Origin: Wolfiporia cocos
Lineage: Eukaryota; Basidiomycota; Agaricomycetes; Polyporales; Phaeolaceae
Assembly (NCBI GenBank): GCA_029448655.1
Contig: JACCLO010000006.1
Location: forward strand, 1,364,001 to 1,428,000
Direction of reading: 5' to 3'
DNA: 64,000 nucleotides
The notes under the pieces are model-generated. The model saw only the letters and a program-made list of their open reading frames with translations. It was not told where the DNA came from and did no database searches. The translations under genes were made by a program, and so were the position numbers. Below, one piece after another: positions 36,531 through 46,581 of this stretch (positions are counted from its first letter, which is position 1; every line of letters begins with the position of its first letter).

Positions 36531-38534
36531 ATGTCTTCCACCTCCTCCGTCAGCACTCCCCTCGCTCCCCGCAAGATGCGCCTCCGCTCAGAAGGCCCGG
36601 TGACACCGGTAGCTGGTCCCTCGGGAACCCAGCAACTGGTGACGCTGGAGCACCTAAGCGAGGGAGAAGAAGAAGAAGAGGAAGAGGAAGGAGAAGAGGA
36701 AATGCCGGAGTTCGCTCCCCCGCAAAGGGAATCTCCAACCAACCCCATGGGTACACGCCCAGGCTCCCCCATTGCCGGATACCCACCGGCTCGTCGAACT
36801 CGCCCTATCGGGCCCGCCACCACCCTGGAAATGGAATTTTCGGGTCCGACACGACAGACCAATGTCGCTGTCGAGAACAACCTCAAGGCGTACCTTCCTG
36901 AGGAGGAACACCACAAGGTGGATGGGTCCATACATGGGCCAATCATCGATGCCGCCGTACAACGAAGTGCGGCCATAAGCCATGACACCACCGACACCCT
37001 AGGTCGAATGGTGCACGCCCGCCTGGAGCGTATCCATGAACGAATCGATTCCCTGGCTGGGCAATCCAGGGCAATCGAACAGAAGGCCCAAGACGAGCTA
37101 CACGAAGCGGTCAATTCGGTCCGGAACGAGGTATTGTCCACCATGGTGGACCTCGGCAAGGAACTCCGACAGGAGTACACCGCCAAGCTCTCCGAAATGG
37201 AGAAGCAGCTCCGAAAGGACTACCGGTCCCGGCTGGACGACCTCGAGGATGCGTTCGCAGAACGCATGGAGAAGGTTGACGAGGAACTCCGGAGGATCCG
37301 CAAGAATCCCTCCGTTCCCAACCCTCCCGGCGTCCGCACGCCTCCGGAAGACCCGGTACCGGCCCCCGGTCATGCTCAAGCCAGAGCAGCCGAGGCCGCT
37401 GCCGCCGCTCAAGCTGCAGCTGCTGCTGCAGCAGCCGTCGCCCCGCAGATTCCAGGTCTGCCCCAAAACCTGAAAATCCCCCCTCCCCCCGAATTCTCTG
37501 GGTCATCTGGAAAGGTGACTGCACAGGAATGGGTGGAGAAGATGGGCCTGTACTTCGGTACGCTCAGGGTCTACGATGACCATGACCGTATCACCACGGC
37601 CCTCTTCCGCGTCACAGGGGACGCATACAAGTTTTTCTCGCCTCTCATCAAGAAGGCAGGAAACGGTGAACCTCTCGGCACCTGGGAGGACTTCACCAAA
37701 TCCGTAATGGTGCAATATGGGAAGATGACGGATAAGGAGATCGCGAAGAAGGAAATTCGTGGCTACTACGGCACGAAGGGCAAGGAACTGGCAGAATCAA
37801 ACTATTTCAATTACTGCGAACGGTTCCGCACCCTCGGCCGACTCTCCGAAACCGCCAACGAGACCCTGGTGTGGGAGTTTACCGAAACACTTCCCGAAAA
37901 GGTTAAGGACACCTTGAACGTCCTCGGCAAGACCCCGTTCTTCAAGGCCCCGACCGACATCGAGCCCCTCATCGACTTCGCCCTGGAAATGTACCAAACG
38001 TCATATCCAGACAAGATCAAAGGCTCGATCTTCGAGAAGGCCAGCAAGAAGGACTCGGCACCTGCCGAAAAGAAGGAGACGTCCTCCGCTTCTGCGAAGA
38101 AGTCGGAGAAAAAGAAGGACAAGGGAAAGGCGCCCGCCAAAGCCCCCGCCGACACCGCCAATGCCGTCTGCACCTATTGCAAGCAGACGGGACACTATTT
38201 CAACAAGTGTCCTAAGCTTGCCGCGGACAAGGCTGCGGGAACGTTCGTGCCTGCCGCTCAGCGGGCCGAACAACAAAGGGCGAAGGATGCAGCTGCCGCG
38301 TCTGGAAAGACCACGGCTGCTCCTTCGGGTAGTGGAAAGGGACAGGCTTCTGGCAAGAAGCCGTACTCGGCGCCCCCCGCGGATGGCAAGACGTATCGTG
38401 CCCGAACGATCTGGGAAGAAGTGACAGCTGACTCAAGCTCAGCAGGACCCTCGGCCCCCGCCACCACCGTCGCCAATGTCGGGACCATCTCGGTTCCCCT
38501 CGCCCCAACCACACGTCTCGAAGATGTTCTGTGA
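36531..38534 (+). CDS. gag: Gag polyprotein
   Basis: 667 residues. An acidic, Pro-rich N-terminus is followed by a coiled-coil stretch (about 150-260), the retrotransposon gag capsid domain (PEFSGSSGKVTAQEWVEKMG to EPLIDFALEMYQ, about 315-490), a Lys-rich linker and one CCHC zinc knuckle, CTYCKQTGHYFNKC, near residue 545. Gag forms the particle and binds the RNA. Pol overlaps its end by 59 bases in the +1 frame. Confidence 0.93.
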   Translation: MSSTSSVSTPLAPRKMRLRSEGPVTPVAGPSGTQQLVTLEHLSEGEEEEEEEEGEEEMPEFAPPQRESPTNPMGTRPGSPIAGYPPARRTRPIGPATTLEMEFSGPTRQTNVAVENNLKAYLPEEEHHKVDGSIHGPIIDAAVQRSAAISHDTTDTLGRMVHARLERIHERIDSLAGQSRAIEQKAQDELHEAVNSVRNEVLSTMVDLGKELRQEYTAKLSEMEKQLRKDYRSRLDDLEDAFAERMEKVDEELRRIRKNPSVPNPPGVRTPPEDPVPAPGHAQARAAEAAAAAQAAAAAAAAVAPQIPGLPQNLKIPPPPEFSGSSGKVTAQEWVEKMGLYFGTLRVYDDHDRITTALFRVTGDAYKFFSPLIKKAGNGEPLGTWEDFTKSVMVQYGKMTDKEIAKKEIRGYYGTKGKELAESNYFNYCERFRTLGRLSETANETLVWEFTETLPEKVKDTLNVLGKTPFFKAPTDIEPLIDFALEMYQTSYPDKIKGSIFEKASKKDSAPAEKKETSSASAKKSEKKKDKGKAPAKAPADTANAVCTYCKQTGHYFNKCPKLAADKAAGTFVPAAQRAEQQRAKDAAAASGKTTAAPSGSGKGQASGKKPYSAPPADGKTYRARTIWEEVTADSSSAGPSAPATTVANVGTISVPLAPTTRLEDVL

Positions 38535-41500
38535 AGAACACACCAGCCCCGCAGCGGCTGGGAGTGTACAGCGCCCCGAAGAAGCGCACCTCTACGAAGA
38601 GGCTTCACAGAGACCCCTTATCTTGTGGGAAGATAAGGCGGTCGTACGTCACCCGGTATCCCATCTCGGTATATTCGGTAACTCGGCAATGGACTTTGCC
38701 CGGAGGACAAGGACACTAGCTACACGTGACCCTCCTGTACAATACTTTTATCCTGACCCGCTCGCGCTGAAGTTTTTCACTTTGTATAATGTACATGGAA
38801 ACGATTCTCGAGACGACAATAAATCGTTCTCTATCGAAGTGGAACTGTGGGTATATGGAAAGAAAGTCAACGCCATGGCATTAATCGACACCGGTGCATC
38901 AATAAGCGTCATTGATAAGAAACTCGTCCACGAGGAAAAGTTAGTCACTCAGAAACTACCTTCGCCTCTCGAGATTCGTAACGCCGACGGTACCTCTAAT
39001 ACCGCCGGTAATATCAATATGGCAGTAAAAGCTTATATGGTGCACGAGGAACACAAGTCCACCGAATTCTTGTACGTAATGGACGTACAGAATGCGGATG
39101 TGATCCTCGGATATGACTGGTTCCTGAAACACAACCCGGACTTCAATTGGCCGGAAGGAACCTTCACATATCGGTGTACGGAAAAATGCAAACATGGCAA
39201 ACGGGTTTCGATTTCTGAGGAAGAGGACGAAATCGAACCCCGCAACATCTATCAGATCATCAATGACTTTCCAATAGATTTTCTCGGCTTAGAGGAGCCT
39301 GAGAATCCCTTTGTCGCTTGGGTGAACACCCTTGACGAAGGAACGGAACTCCTTATCGATGCCATTCAGTCGATAACGGAGAAGTCGGATGATGAATTCC
39401 TGACAGATGCGGATCTCCAGAAATGGAAATCCTTGGTTCCGGAGGAATACCAGGAGTTTGGTCCCACGGTATTTTCTCAGCGCGCATCCGAAAGGATGCC
39501 CGAGCGGAAACCATACGACCATGCCATCGACTTCCCCGATGACGCGGTGCTACCGCCCCCGAGTAAGGCATACAAGATGTCTCCTCAGGAAGCGAACTCG
39601 CTAGATCAGTGGATTCAGGAAGAGTTACGGAAGGGCTACATCCGACACTCAAAATCTCCGATCGCGAGCCCGGTCTTCTTCGTCCCTAAAAAAGACGGCG
39701 GAGCCCGAATGGTAGTCGACTACCGAAAGGTGAACGACTTAACCATTAAAAACAGGTACCCTCTCCCACGCATAGACGAGCTTATTGATAAGCTTAGCCA
39801 GGCTTCGATATTTACGAAGCTCGACTTGCGTTGGGGTTACAACAACGTAAGAATCAAGGAGGGAGATGAATGGAAGACCGCATTCATTACGCCTAACGGC
39901 CTTTATGAAGCTGTAGTCATGTACTTCGGTTTTTGTAATGCACCCAGCACGTTCCAACACATGATGAACGATATTCTAGGTGACCTTATCAGAGAAGGAA
40001 AGGTCATTGTCTACCTAGACGACATCCTTGTGTTCGGAAACGACCTGTTGGAACACCGTCGTATTGTCAAACAAGTATTACAAATCTTGCAAGACAACGA
40101 CTTGTTCGCGAAGCCTGAAAAGTGCTTCTTCGAACAAAGCAGTATTGAATACCTGGGAATGATCATTTCCAAAGGAAAAGTCGAAATGGACCCTAAGAAG
40201 GTAGCCGGCGTAATGGACTGGCCTACACCTGCCAAGGTGAAGGACGTCCAGGCCTTTGTTGGCTTCGCCAACTACTACCGTCGGTTCATTAAAGATTTCT
40301 CCAAAGTGGTTAAGCCGTTAACCGAACTGTCCAAGAAAAACACGCAATGGAACTGGGGACCCGAACAAGCGGAAGCCTTCCAAACTCTCAAGGAAGCTTT
40401 CACATCGGCTCCAATACTCCGGATCCCAGATCAGGAGTCCCCGTTCCGCGTGGAAGCGGATTCTTCCGATTACGCAACTGGTGCAGTGCTATCGCAATAC
40501 TCTTCGGAGGATAAGCTCTGGCACCCGGTAGCCTTTTACTCGAAATCTCTATCAGCACCCGAAAGGAACTATGAGATTTACGATAAGGAGTTGCTCGCAA
40601 TCATCCGCGCTCTAGAGGAATGGAGACATTACCTCGAAGGACACCCACACAAATTTGAAGTATGGTCGGATCATCTCAATCTGACATATTTCAAATCGGC
40701 ACAACGGCTAACCCGGAGACAGGCACGTTGGAGTCTTTACCTGACAAGGTTCAACTTCACCATGTGCCACAAACCCGGTAAAACAATGCTTACGGCTGAT
40801 CCTCTGTCACGGAGGCCAGACCATGAAGAGGGGGTGGAACTCGACAATCGCGATCAAATTTTGCTGAAACCGGAATACTTTACGGTTAGGGCGCTAGAAG
40901 CGTCACAGCAGGAGATACAATCAGGCGACGAGGACCTTCTCCGACAAATCCGACAAGCCCTCATGGACGATCAAATTACCAAGGATTACCAGGAACTACT
41001 GAAAAGTGGTCCCAAGGAATTTGGTAAAGATCTCCAGGAATGGAACATGGAGGCCGGATTACTCCTCAGACGAGGAAAAGTGTACGTTCCAAAAGAGCCT
41101 AAAGAATTGCGCACGAAGATTCTGGAGTTACATCATGACCATGTGACTGCCGGACACTTCGGACGATGGAAGACCTATGAACTTCTATCACGTAATTACT
41201 GGTGGCCTGGAATGACCACGATGGTAAAGCAATACGTGGAAGGTTGCGACACATGCCAGCGCATGAAGAACCGCAACCAGACCCCGTACGGACCCCTGCA
41301 ACCGCTCCCAGTTCCGGAAGCACCATGGGACACAATCACCATCGACTTCATTGCCCACTTACCGCCTAGTGGCGAACGTAAACAATTCACTGCCATTATG
41401 GTAGTAGTGGACCGATTGACCAAGCGCGCACACTTCATTCCCACTTCGGACAATATCTCGGCAAAGGAATTAGCGAACCTCCTGTACCTTCGGATTTATC

Positions 41501-43011
41501 CGAACCACGGGCTTCCGAAACAAATCATTTCGGACAGAGGACCGCAATTCTCTTCTGAGCTATTCAAGGGATGGTGCGAGCAATTGGGAATCCAGAGGTC
41601 GATGACAACAGCCTATCACCCGCAAGCGGACGGCCAAACGGAGAGAATTAACCAAATTCTAGAACAATACCTACGATGCTACATCGACGTTATCCAAAAA
41701 GATAACTGGGTATTCTATCTCCCCACGGCAGAGTTCGCGTACAATAACGCGGCTAGTGAGACGACCAAGAATAGTCCATTCTTCGTCGAACTAGGAAGGC
41801 ATCCCAATGCAGGACCTACGGATTTGAAGCCGACGCAATATTCGGATTTAAATCAATTTGCTTACGCCAGATGGTCAGCACAAGAGCAAGCTAAGGCAGC
41901 TATGAAACTGGCTGCTGAACGCTGGTCTTGGTATTATGATCAACACAAGCGCTCGGTACCGTTTAAAGTCGGCGACAAAGTACTCGTTGACGCCCGTAGC
42001 TGGCAAGACTCCGAAAGAAGTCTTAGTCCACGCTATTTGGGACCATTTAAGATAATTGAACAATTATCTCCGGTCACCTTTAGGGTACACATGGACGAGC
42101 AATACAGGGCTTACCACCCCGTATTTCACGCTTCCAAGTTGGTCATGTACAAGGACCCGGTGCATCAGAAAAAACCAGAGCCTCAACCAGAAATGGTCGA
42201 CGGCGAGGAGTTATGGGAAGTCGAGAAGATCTTAGATCATCGTCTCCGCGCAGGAAGAGTTGAATACAGAATCCGTTGGAAGGGATTCGGTATCAATGAC
42301 GACTCCTGGGTACGCGAAGCGGATCTCGACTCGGCATACGACATTTTGCAGGAATACAAGGCTTCACACCCTATTCCAATGCAGGATGTCCCCCTCAGGC
42401 GATCAGCTAGAAGGAAAGAAGCAGTTCATGTCTTCGACCCTGACAGCGACGACTGGGAAGCCGACGAATGCACGTGGCCAGACGACTGGCCGCAGTATCG
42501 CGAAGAATTTGCGAAGGACCCTAAGCAACGCATGGTTAGACACCCCGACGGGGGATGGATGTCAGCGGACATTAACCAAAACGCGGATTTGAAAATCGTA
42601 GTCGGTGAAGGCGGCCGAATGCCGGAAAAAGGAACCAAGGACTCGGTTGGGTTTGACCTGTACACTGCAACAGGCGACGTTCTGCCAGCTCACGGGCAGA
42701 CAGAATACAACACCAAACTGAAAATCCAGGTACCTTTCGGCACTTACGGACGTATCGCCCCCCGCTCTAGTCTCGCACGCAAAGGCATAGACGTAATGGG
42801 TGGCGTTATCGACCACGATTATCAAGGCGAAGTAATCATCATTCTCCGGAATCACTCCGACATATCTATAGATATTCGGGCCGGCGATAAGATTGCCCAG
42901 CTAATCTGCGAAGTTGCAAAGGACCCGCATATTACGCTACACGGAAAATCTTACTTTGAAAAGATTAAATCCGAGCGCGGTACTGGTGGATTCGGCTCCA
43001 CAGGAAAGTAA
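38476..43011 (+). CDS. pol: Pol polyprotein with chromodomain and C-terminal dUTPase
   Basis: 1511 residues, open throughout. In order: aspartic protease (ALIDTGASISVID, near 135); reverse transcriptase with YLDDILVF near 512; RNase H (VEADSSDYATGAVLSQY, near 660); integrase with HHCC zinc site (about 885-925), DFIAHL, SDRGPQFS and QADGQTERINQ as the DDE core; chromodomain (EVEKILDHRLRAGRVEYRIR, about 1247-1300). The last 140 residues are a trimeric-type dUTPase with all five motifs: GFDLYTA, APRSSLARKG, GVIDHDYQGEV, GDKIAQLI, RGTGGFGSTG. The chromodomain marks a chromovirus; the dUTPase would keep dUTP out of the cDNA. Confidence 0.95.
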   Translation: MSGPSRFPSPQPHVSKMFCEEHTSPAAAGSVQRPEEAHLYEEASQRPLILWEDKAVVRHPVSHLGIFGNSAMDFARRTRTLATRDPPVQYFYPDPLALKFFTLYNVHGNDSRDDNKSFSIEVELWVYGKKVNAMALIDTGASISVIDKKLVHEEKLVTQKLPSPLEIRNADGTSNTAGNINMAVKAYMVHEEHKSTEFLYVMDVQNADVILGYDWFLKHNPDFNWPEGTFTYRCTEKCKHGKRVSISEEEDEIEPRNIYQIINDFPIDFLGLEEPENPFVAWVNTLDEGTELLIDAIQSITEKSDDEFLTDADLQKWKSLVPEEYQEFGPTVFSQRASERMPERKPYDHAIDFPDDAVLPPPSKAYKMSPQEANSLDQWIQEELRKGYIRHSKSPIASPVFFVPKKDGGARMVVDYRKVNDLTIKNRYPLPRIDELIDKLSQASIFTKLDLRWGYNNVRIKEGDEWKTAFITPNGLYEAVVMYFGFCNAPSTFQHMMNDILGDLIREGKVIVYLDDILVFGNDLLEHRRIVKQVLQILQDNDLFAKPEKCFFEQSSIEYLGMIISKGKVEMDPKKVAGVMDWPTPAKVKDVQAFVGFANYYRRFIKDFSKVVKPLTELSKKNTQWNWGPEQAEAFQTLKEAFTSAPILRIPDQESPFRVEADSSDYATGAVLSQYSSEDKLWHPVAFYSKSLSAPERNYEIYDKELLAIIRALEEWRHYLEGHPHKFEVWSDHLNLTYFKSAQRLTRRQARWSLYLTRFNFTMCHKPGKTMLTADPLSRRPDHEEGVELDNRDQILLKPEYFTVRALEASQQEIQSGDEDLLRQIRQALMDDQITKDYQELLKSGPKEFGKDLQEWNMEAGLLLRRGKVYVPKEPKELRTKILELHHDHVTAGHFGRWKTYELLSRNYWWPGMTTMVKQYVEGCDTCQRMKNRNQTPYGPLQPLPVPEAPWDTITIDFIAHLPPSGERKQFTAIMVVVDRLTKRAHFIPTSDNISAKELANLLYLRIYPNHGLPKQIISDRGPQFSSELFKGWCEQLGIQRSMTTAYHPQADGQTERINQILEQYLRCYIDVIQKDNWVFYLPTAEFAYNNAASETTKNSPFFVELGRHPNAGPTDLKPTQYSDLNQFAYARWSAQEQAKAAMKLAAERWSWYYDQHKRSVPFKVGDKVLVDARSWQDSERSLSPRYLGPFKIIEQLSPVTFRVHMDEQYRAYHPVFHASKLVMYKDPVHQKKPEPQPEMVDGEELWEVEKILDHRLRAGRVEYRIRWKGFGINDDSWVREADLDSAYDILQEYKASHPIPMQDVPLRRSARRKEAVHVFDPDSDDWEADECTWPDDWPQYREEFAKDPKQRMVRHPDGGWMSADINQNADLKIVVGEGGRMPEKGTKDSVGFDLYTATGDVLPAHGQTEYNTKLKIQVPFGTYGRIAPRSSLARKGIDVMGGVIDHDYQGEVIIILRNHSDISIDIRAGDKIAQLICEVAKDPHITLHGKSYFEKIKSERGTGGFGSTGK

Positions 43012-43037
43012 TCGTTCCATTAGGGACAATGAAACCT

Positions 43038-43047
43038 GAAGAGGGGG
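43038..43047 (+). promoter_or_regulatory. polypurine tract
   Basis: GAAGAGGGGG followed by TAA and the 3' LTR; expected primer for plus-strand DNA synthesis. Confidence 0.8.
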
Positions 43048-43050
43048 TAA

Positions 43051-43749
43051 TGTCACAGATTTGGGACATGCCACTATTTTTCCCGTATTTTTACCTATTT
43101 ATCTGGTATTTCTACGACCTTGTAGACATTTACGCTGCCAAGCGCTCGTCTACACGTACACGCAAACAAACAACACGTACACAACGCGGTATACGTCCAC
43201 CTGTCATAACAACACGTACATAACACGTTTGTACGCGTCAATGACTCAGCGGACTAACCTCCGGTGTCACGCGCCTTACTCATATCCCGGTACTGGGCTA
43301 TGTCAGTACAATTGGATAAGCGGCCCGCTCGTTATCACATGCCAATGCCCTCACGATTACTCATATTCCGATACCGGTATATAAGAATCACATGCATGGC
43401 TTACTAACGTAGCTACAGCCACTTCCACAACATGGACCTACGGTCCAAACAAACGATCTTACTGGTGCGGCCATTACCGGCGCACATGGTCTATTGTAGT
43501 TTACGACTTAACCATATTAGTTATGTCTGCGCACAGACCACCTTCATGTTTGGCTCCCTTACCGGTAACCAAACAAAGCATGTATATAAGTAGGGCTATC
43601 ACTGCGGATAAGCCTTAGATTTGTTCTCTGCATTCGCACAGTTACATATCATCTCTGCTTGCGCCCACTAGCCTCCTCACCAACCTCCAGCAACTCCTTC
43701 AAGTCGCTTATAAGGTTATAGTGTGAGTCCCACAGTCTAGTCTGTGTCA
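43051..43749 (+). repeat. 3' LTR
   Basis: 699 bp copy of the 5' LTR; every stretch I compared is identical. Preceded by the purine run GAAGAGGGGG at 43038-43047. Confidence 0.95.
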
Positions 43750-43754
43750 TCGAC

Positions 43755-44115
43755 CTCAGTACAAACACCAGCACTCCTAGCGAATCTAGGCTACCTCTCC
43801 GATGGCTCTAATGATAAAATCCAAGCTGTCATCGAATCTGGTGTCCTCTGACACCAGCTATCTCTTCAGGTGCGTTTTCTAACTCAGCTTACCATATCTT
43901 ATCTAACGGGCGCTCTGCTCGATCTCCGATGCATCCCTCGACCTCAGTACAAACACCAGCACTCCTAGCGAATCTAGGCTACCTCTCCGATGGCTCTAAT
44001 GATAAAATCCAAGCTGTCATCGAATCTGGTGTCCTCTGACACCAGCTATCTCTTCAGGTGCGTTTTCTAACTCAGCTTACCATATCTTATCTAACGGGCG
44101 CTCCGTCCGATCTCT
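43755..44115. repeat. KDZ left subterminal repeats, inner part
   Basis: After the retrotransposon the KDZ repeat resumes with two units of about 180 bp, each running from CGACCTCAGTACAAACACC through CTCTAATGATAAAATCC to TATCTTATCTAACGGGCGCTC. The same unit occurs outside the insertion (33430-33560) and in the right subterminal region. 44116-44256 holds no gene. Confidence 0.85.
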
Positions 44116-44256
44116 CATTCAACGCTAAGTCGACATCGCCTCATAGTTATGAATATTCGACCTATGTGATGTTTATACGTGCAACGTCCCAATGATTTGT
44201 ATTGAATTCCAGGTGCTACATTATATACAAGCCTCAGAGCATGGATGCGCGGGCGA

Positions 44257-46155
44257 CTAAGTCCGCGCTGGAGGCGTATTCTCCTCACCATTCACAACCC
44301 TCTTAGATCGAGTCTTCCGCGTTTTCTTAGACGATTTAATACCATCCGATGTAGTAGTTGTGTGAATGAAATTCGTGAATGGAGGGTTATTGCTCTGCCG
44401 TTTACGCCCTCGGACTTGTTTGACGGCCGGGATAGAATGCTGAGTCACCGGAGATGATACCACGCTATCCAGAACTGGGGGAGGTGAGTACTGAACTTGG
44501 GAGAACGTGGACGAAGGGTGCTCCTGCACCATGGACACGGGCGGCGGCACGGCAGCTGGCATGAGCGCAGGCGGAGTGCTTGCGAGCTGCACTGGACCCG
44601 ATTGATGTTGTCCGGGCGAAGATAGCGCAAGCAGGACGGGATCGATCGGGATAGGTTCGGATGGCACGATGGAAGTCGGATTCTCCAGAGGCATGTGCTG
44701 CGAGGGTCCCTGGGGCGGTATGAGCTGCGGCGGCGGCGGCGTTGCGGAATCATGCGTCGGCGGCGTAGTGGAGGCATGGGTCGGCGGCGGTAAGCAGGAA
44801 TTAGTGGGATCACCACTACTTGAAGCTGCATTCTGATTTTCTGGCGACGATACCTGGTACCGGGCACCCTCCCAGCGCTTGAACTCGTCAGGGTCCATCA
44901 ATCAAAAATAAGTAGTACCGCTCTCGAATGCGCGATATAAAACCTGTAGCTCGTTCCTGGAGCCAACGTCGCTAGGGCTGCAGAACTTCTGCAATGGCCA
45001 GTTAACGTATATCACGCCATATTTTGCGGTTATCATCTCGTCGAAGTTGGGATAGAACATGCGCTTGATCTTTGTCTTTGCAACTTCATCTATAACCACA
45101 TTAATAAAGGCCTTGTTCTACCATATTGTACTCACTGAGCTTTCGTAAGATAATCTCTGCAGTCTTCTTCTTAAGTTCACTGACTCCTTGGACATGGCTA
45201 TCGACAGCTCCTGTCCCACATAATAATGAGATTACAGTTAGACTCTGAAGGCATCGGGCTGCTTACCTTGCACACCAGATATGAGATACGCTTCCATGCG
45301 CAGGCCAATATCGGCCACCGGCAACTTGAGTGTATTCTCGAAAAATTCCTTGACCCGGTTGCTTGTGACGTACTGAAACGGCTGATTGTACATATCCAAA
45401 TTCTCGCGCGTGGCAATGAGGACGCATTCGATGCCCGTGCGCTGATGTAGCATTTCGAGCTATTGATATCAGTCCCTAGACGAGACCCCGGGGAGATATA
45501 ATGCACGTACCTCGCCCTTAAGCTTGCTCAACGTGTTGCGGCCGTCGTTGAATACGTGAACGGGAAGGTGGTGCTTTGCGACTGCCTTCGCCTCACGTAT
45601 CTCCTCCAGTTGACCTGCGGCGCTTTCCGTGGCGGCCGCACGCTCATCGGCACTCATTTGCTTCCACCGAGCAGAAATCTCCCCGGTAAGTTCGGACGAT
45701 TTTTTGCGAGGTACGTCATCCGGGAGTTCTAAACAGTATGAATATTTAACTTAGCATGACACCAAAAAAATGAACGCACACATACCTGCGTTGATGCGAC
45801 GGATCTCCTGACTAAGGAACGCGTTCCATCGGCTCACCTTCCTTTTGTTGGAGCGTAGGCGTGAGGACTGCATTAAAAGCTGATAGTAATACTCGCTAGA
45901 ATGGGACCCGAAGTCTTCCCGAAGGGACTGAGCCAGTGCCCACACCTTCTGGCGCGCGTGTTCTAGCGCCGTCTTGAAGGCCTGGTTTCTTAGCACTCAA
46001 GCAGCCTTCTGTCTCGCTAAGTCTTCCGCCGTTTTCCCGATAATCTTGCGTCGAGCTCGATATCTATGGGAGACCCGATCTTTGTCAGACTTCCGACTAA
46101 ATCTTTGAAGAGTGGCGTCCTGGAGACCGACAAGGTCGGGGGCATAGCGAGCCAT
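44257..46155 (-). pseudogene. KDZ-element HMG-box-like protein, two in-frame TGA
   Basis: Exons 46155-45786, 45728-45511, 45459-45267, 45210-45136 and 45089-44257 join in phase to 562 codons, introns 46-57 bp. The HMG-box-like part spans the first intron: SRWNAFLSQEIRRINA, then ELPDDVPRKKSSELTGEISA and RWKQMSADERAA. The C-terminal third is Pro/Ser-rich and ends in a basic RGRKRQSNN/KTRKTRSKR stretch, a likely nuclear signal. TGA codons interrupt it at 45999-45997 (AA-TGA-VLRNQ, possibly once CGA) and 44904-44902 (TYF-TGA-LMDP, possibly once TGG). Both fit C-to-T type decay. Probably a DNA-binding accessory protein of the transposon; role inferred. Confidence 0.75.
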
Positions 46156-46327
46156 AGCGGCCTACGAGGCCCGAGAACGTGAGAGCGCGAGATTTGATTT
46201 TGAATGATGAGGAAGCAGAACGTGGGCGAGAAGTCAAGAAGTCGAGAAGTCGAGAAGTCAAGAAGCGAAGATGAGAAGAATTTTCTTCGCGCACACGTGA
46301 TGGTCCCAGTGTTCAGCCACACTCTTA

Positions 46328-46351
46328 GCCACAGTCTGTACAGACTGTGGC
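46328..46351. repeat. 24 bp perfect palindrome
   Basis: GCCACAGTCTGTACAGACTG then TGGC, a self-complementary site between the viroplasmin-domain gene and the HMG-box gene. Beside it, at 46230-46266, AAGTC(A/G)AGAAGTC repeats lie directly upstream of the HMG-box start. Either could be a binding site for an element protein; no direct evidence. Confidence 0.7.
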
Positions 46352-46581
46352 ATTCATTCGATGGAGGAACAAGGGAAGCAGATGCTCTATTGTGGAGTCC
46401 TTTCCGAGCAGTGGCGCACGGTTACTAATCTGGTTTGCGAGTGCAGCGCGGACGTGCTGGGAGTTGTCTTGGCAGAGGTTGCGGACGCATGGGACAATGC
46501 GTGCCAGGATAACTTCCTTCTCTAGCAGCTTAGCGGACCCAACGATTACGGTGTTCTATTGCGACTGGGTTGCAAGACTAA

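Larger units (their letters stand above)
33763..43749 (+). mobile_element. Ty3/gypsy chromovirus LTR retrotransposon, 9987 bp
   Basis: Two 699 bp LTRs that read alike, TGTCACAG to TGTGTCA ends, and a 5-bp target duplication TCGAC at 33758-33762 and 43750-43754. Order inside: self-priming site, about 1 kb leader, two small frames, gag with zinc knuckle, pol with protease, reverse transcriptase, RNase H, integrase, chromodomain and dUTPase. All large frames are open. LTR agreement and open frames point to recent insertion, later than the KDZ element it interrupts. Confidence 0.96.

Noticed and set aside
44902..45999. In-frame TGA codons as recoding (selenocysteine or readthrough)
   Set aside because: No sign of a selenoprotein system in such fungi is known to me; both sites fit simple point mutation from CGA or TGG in a transposon gene.
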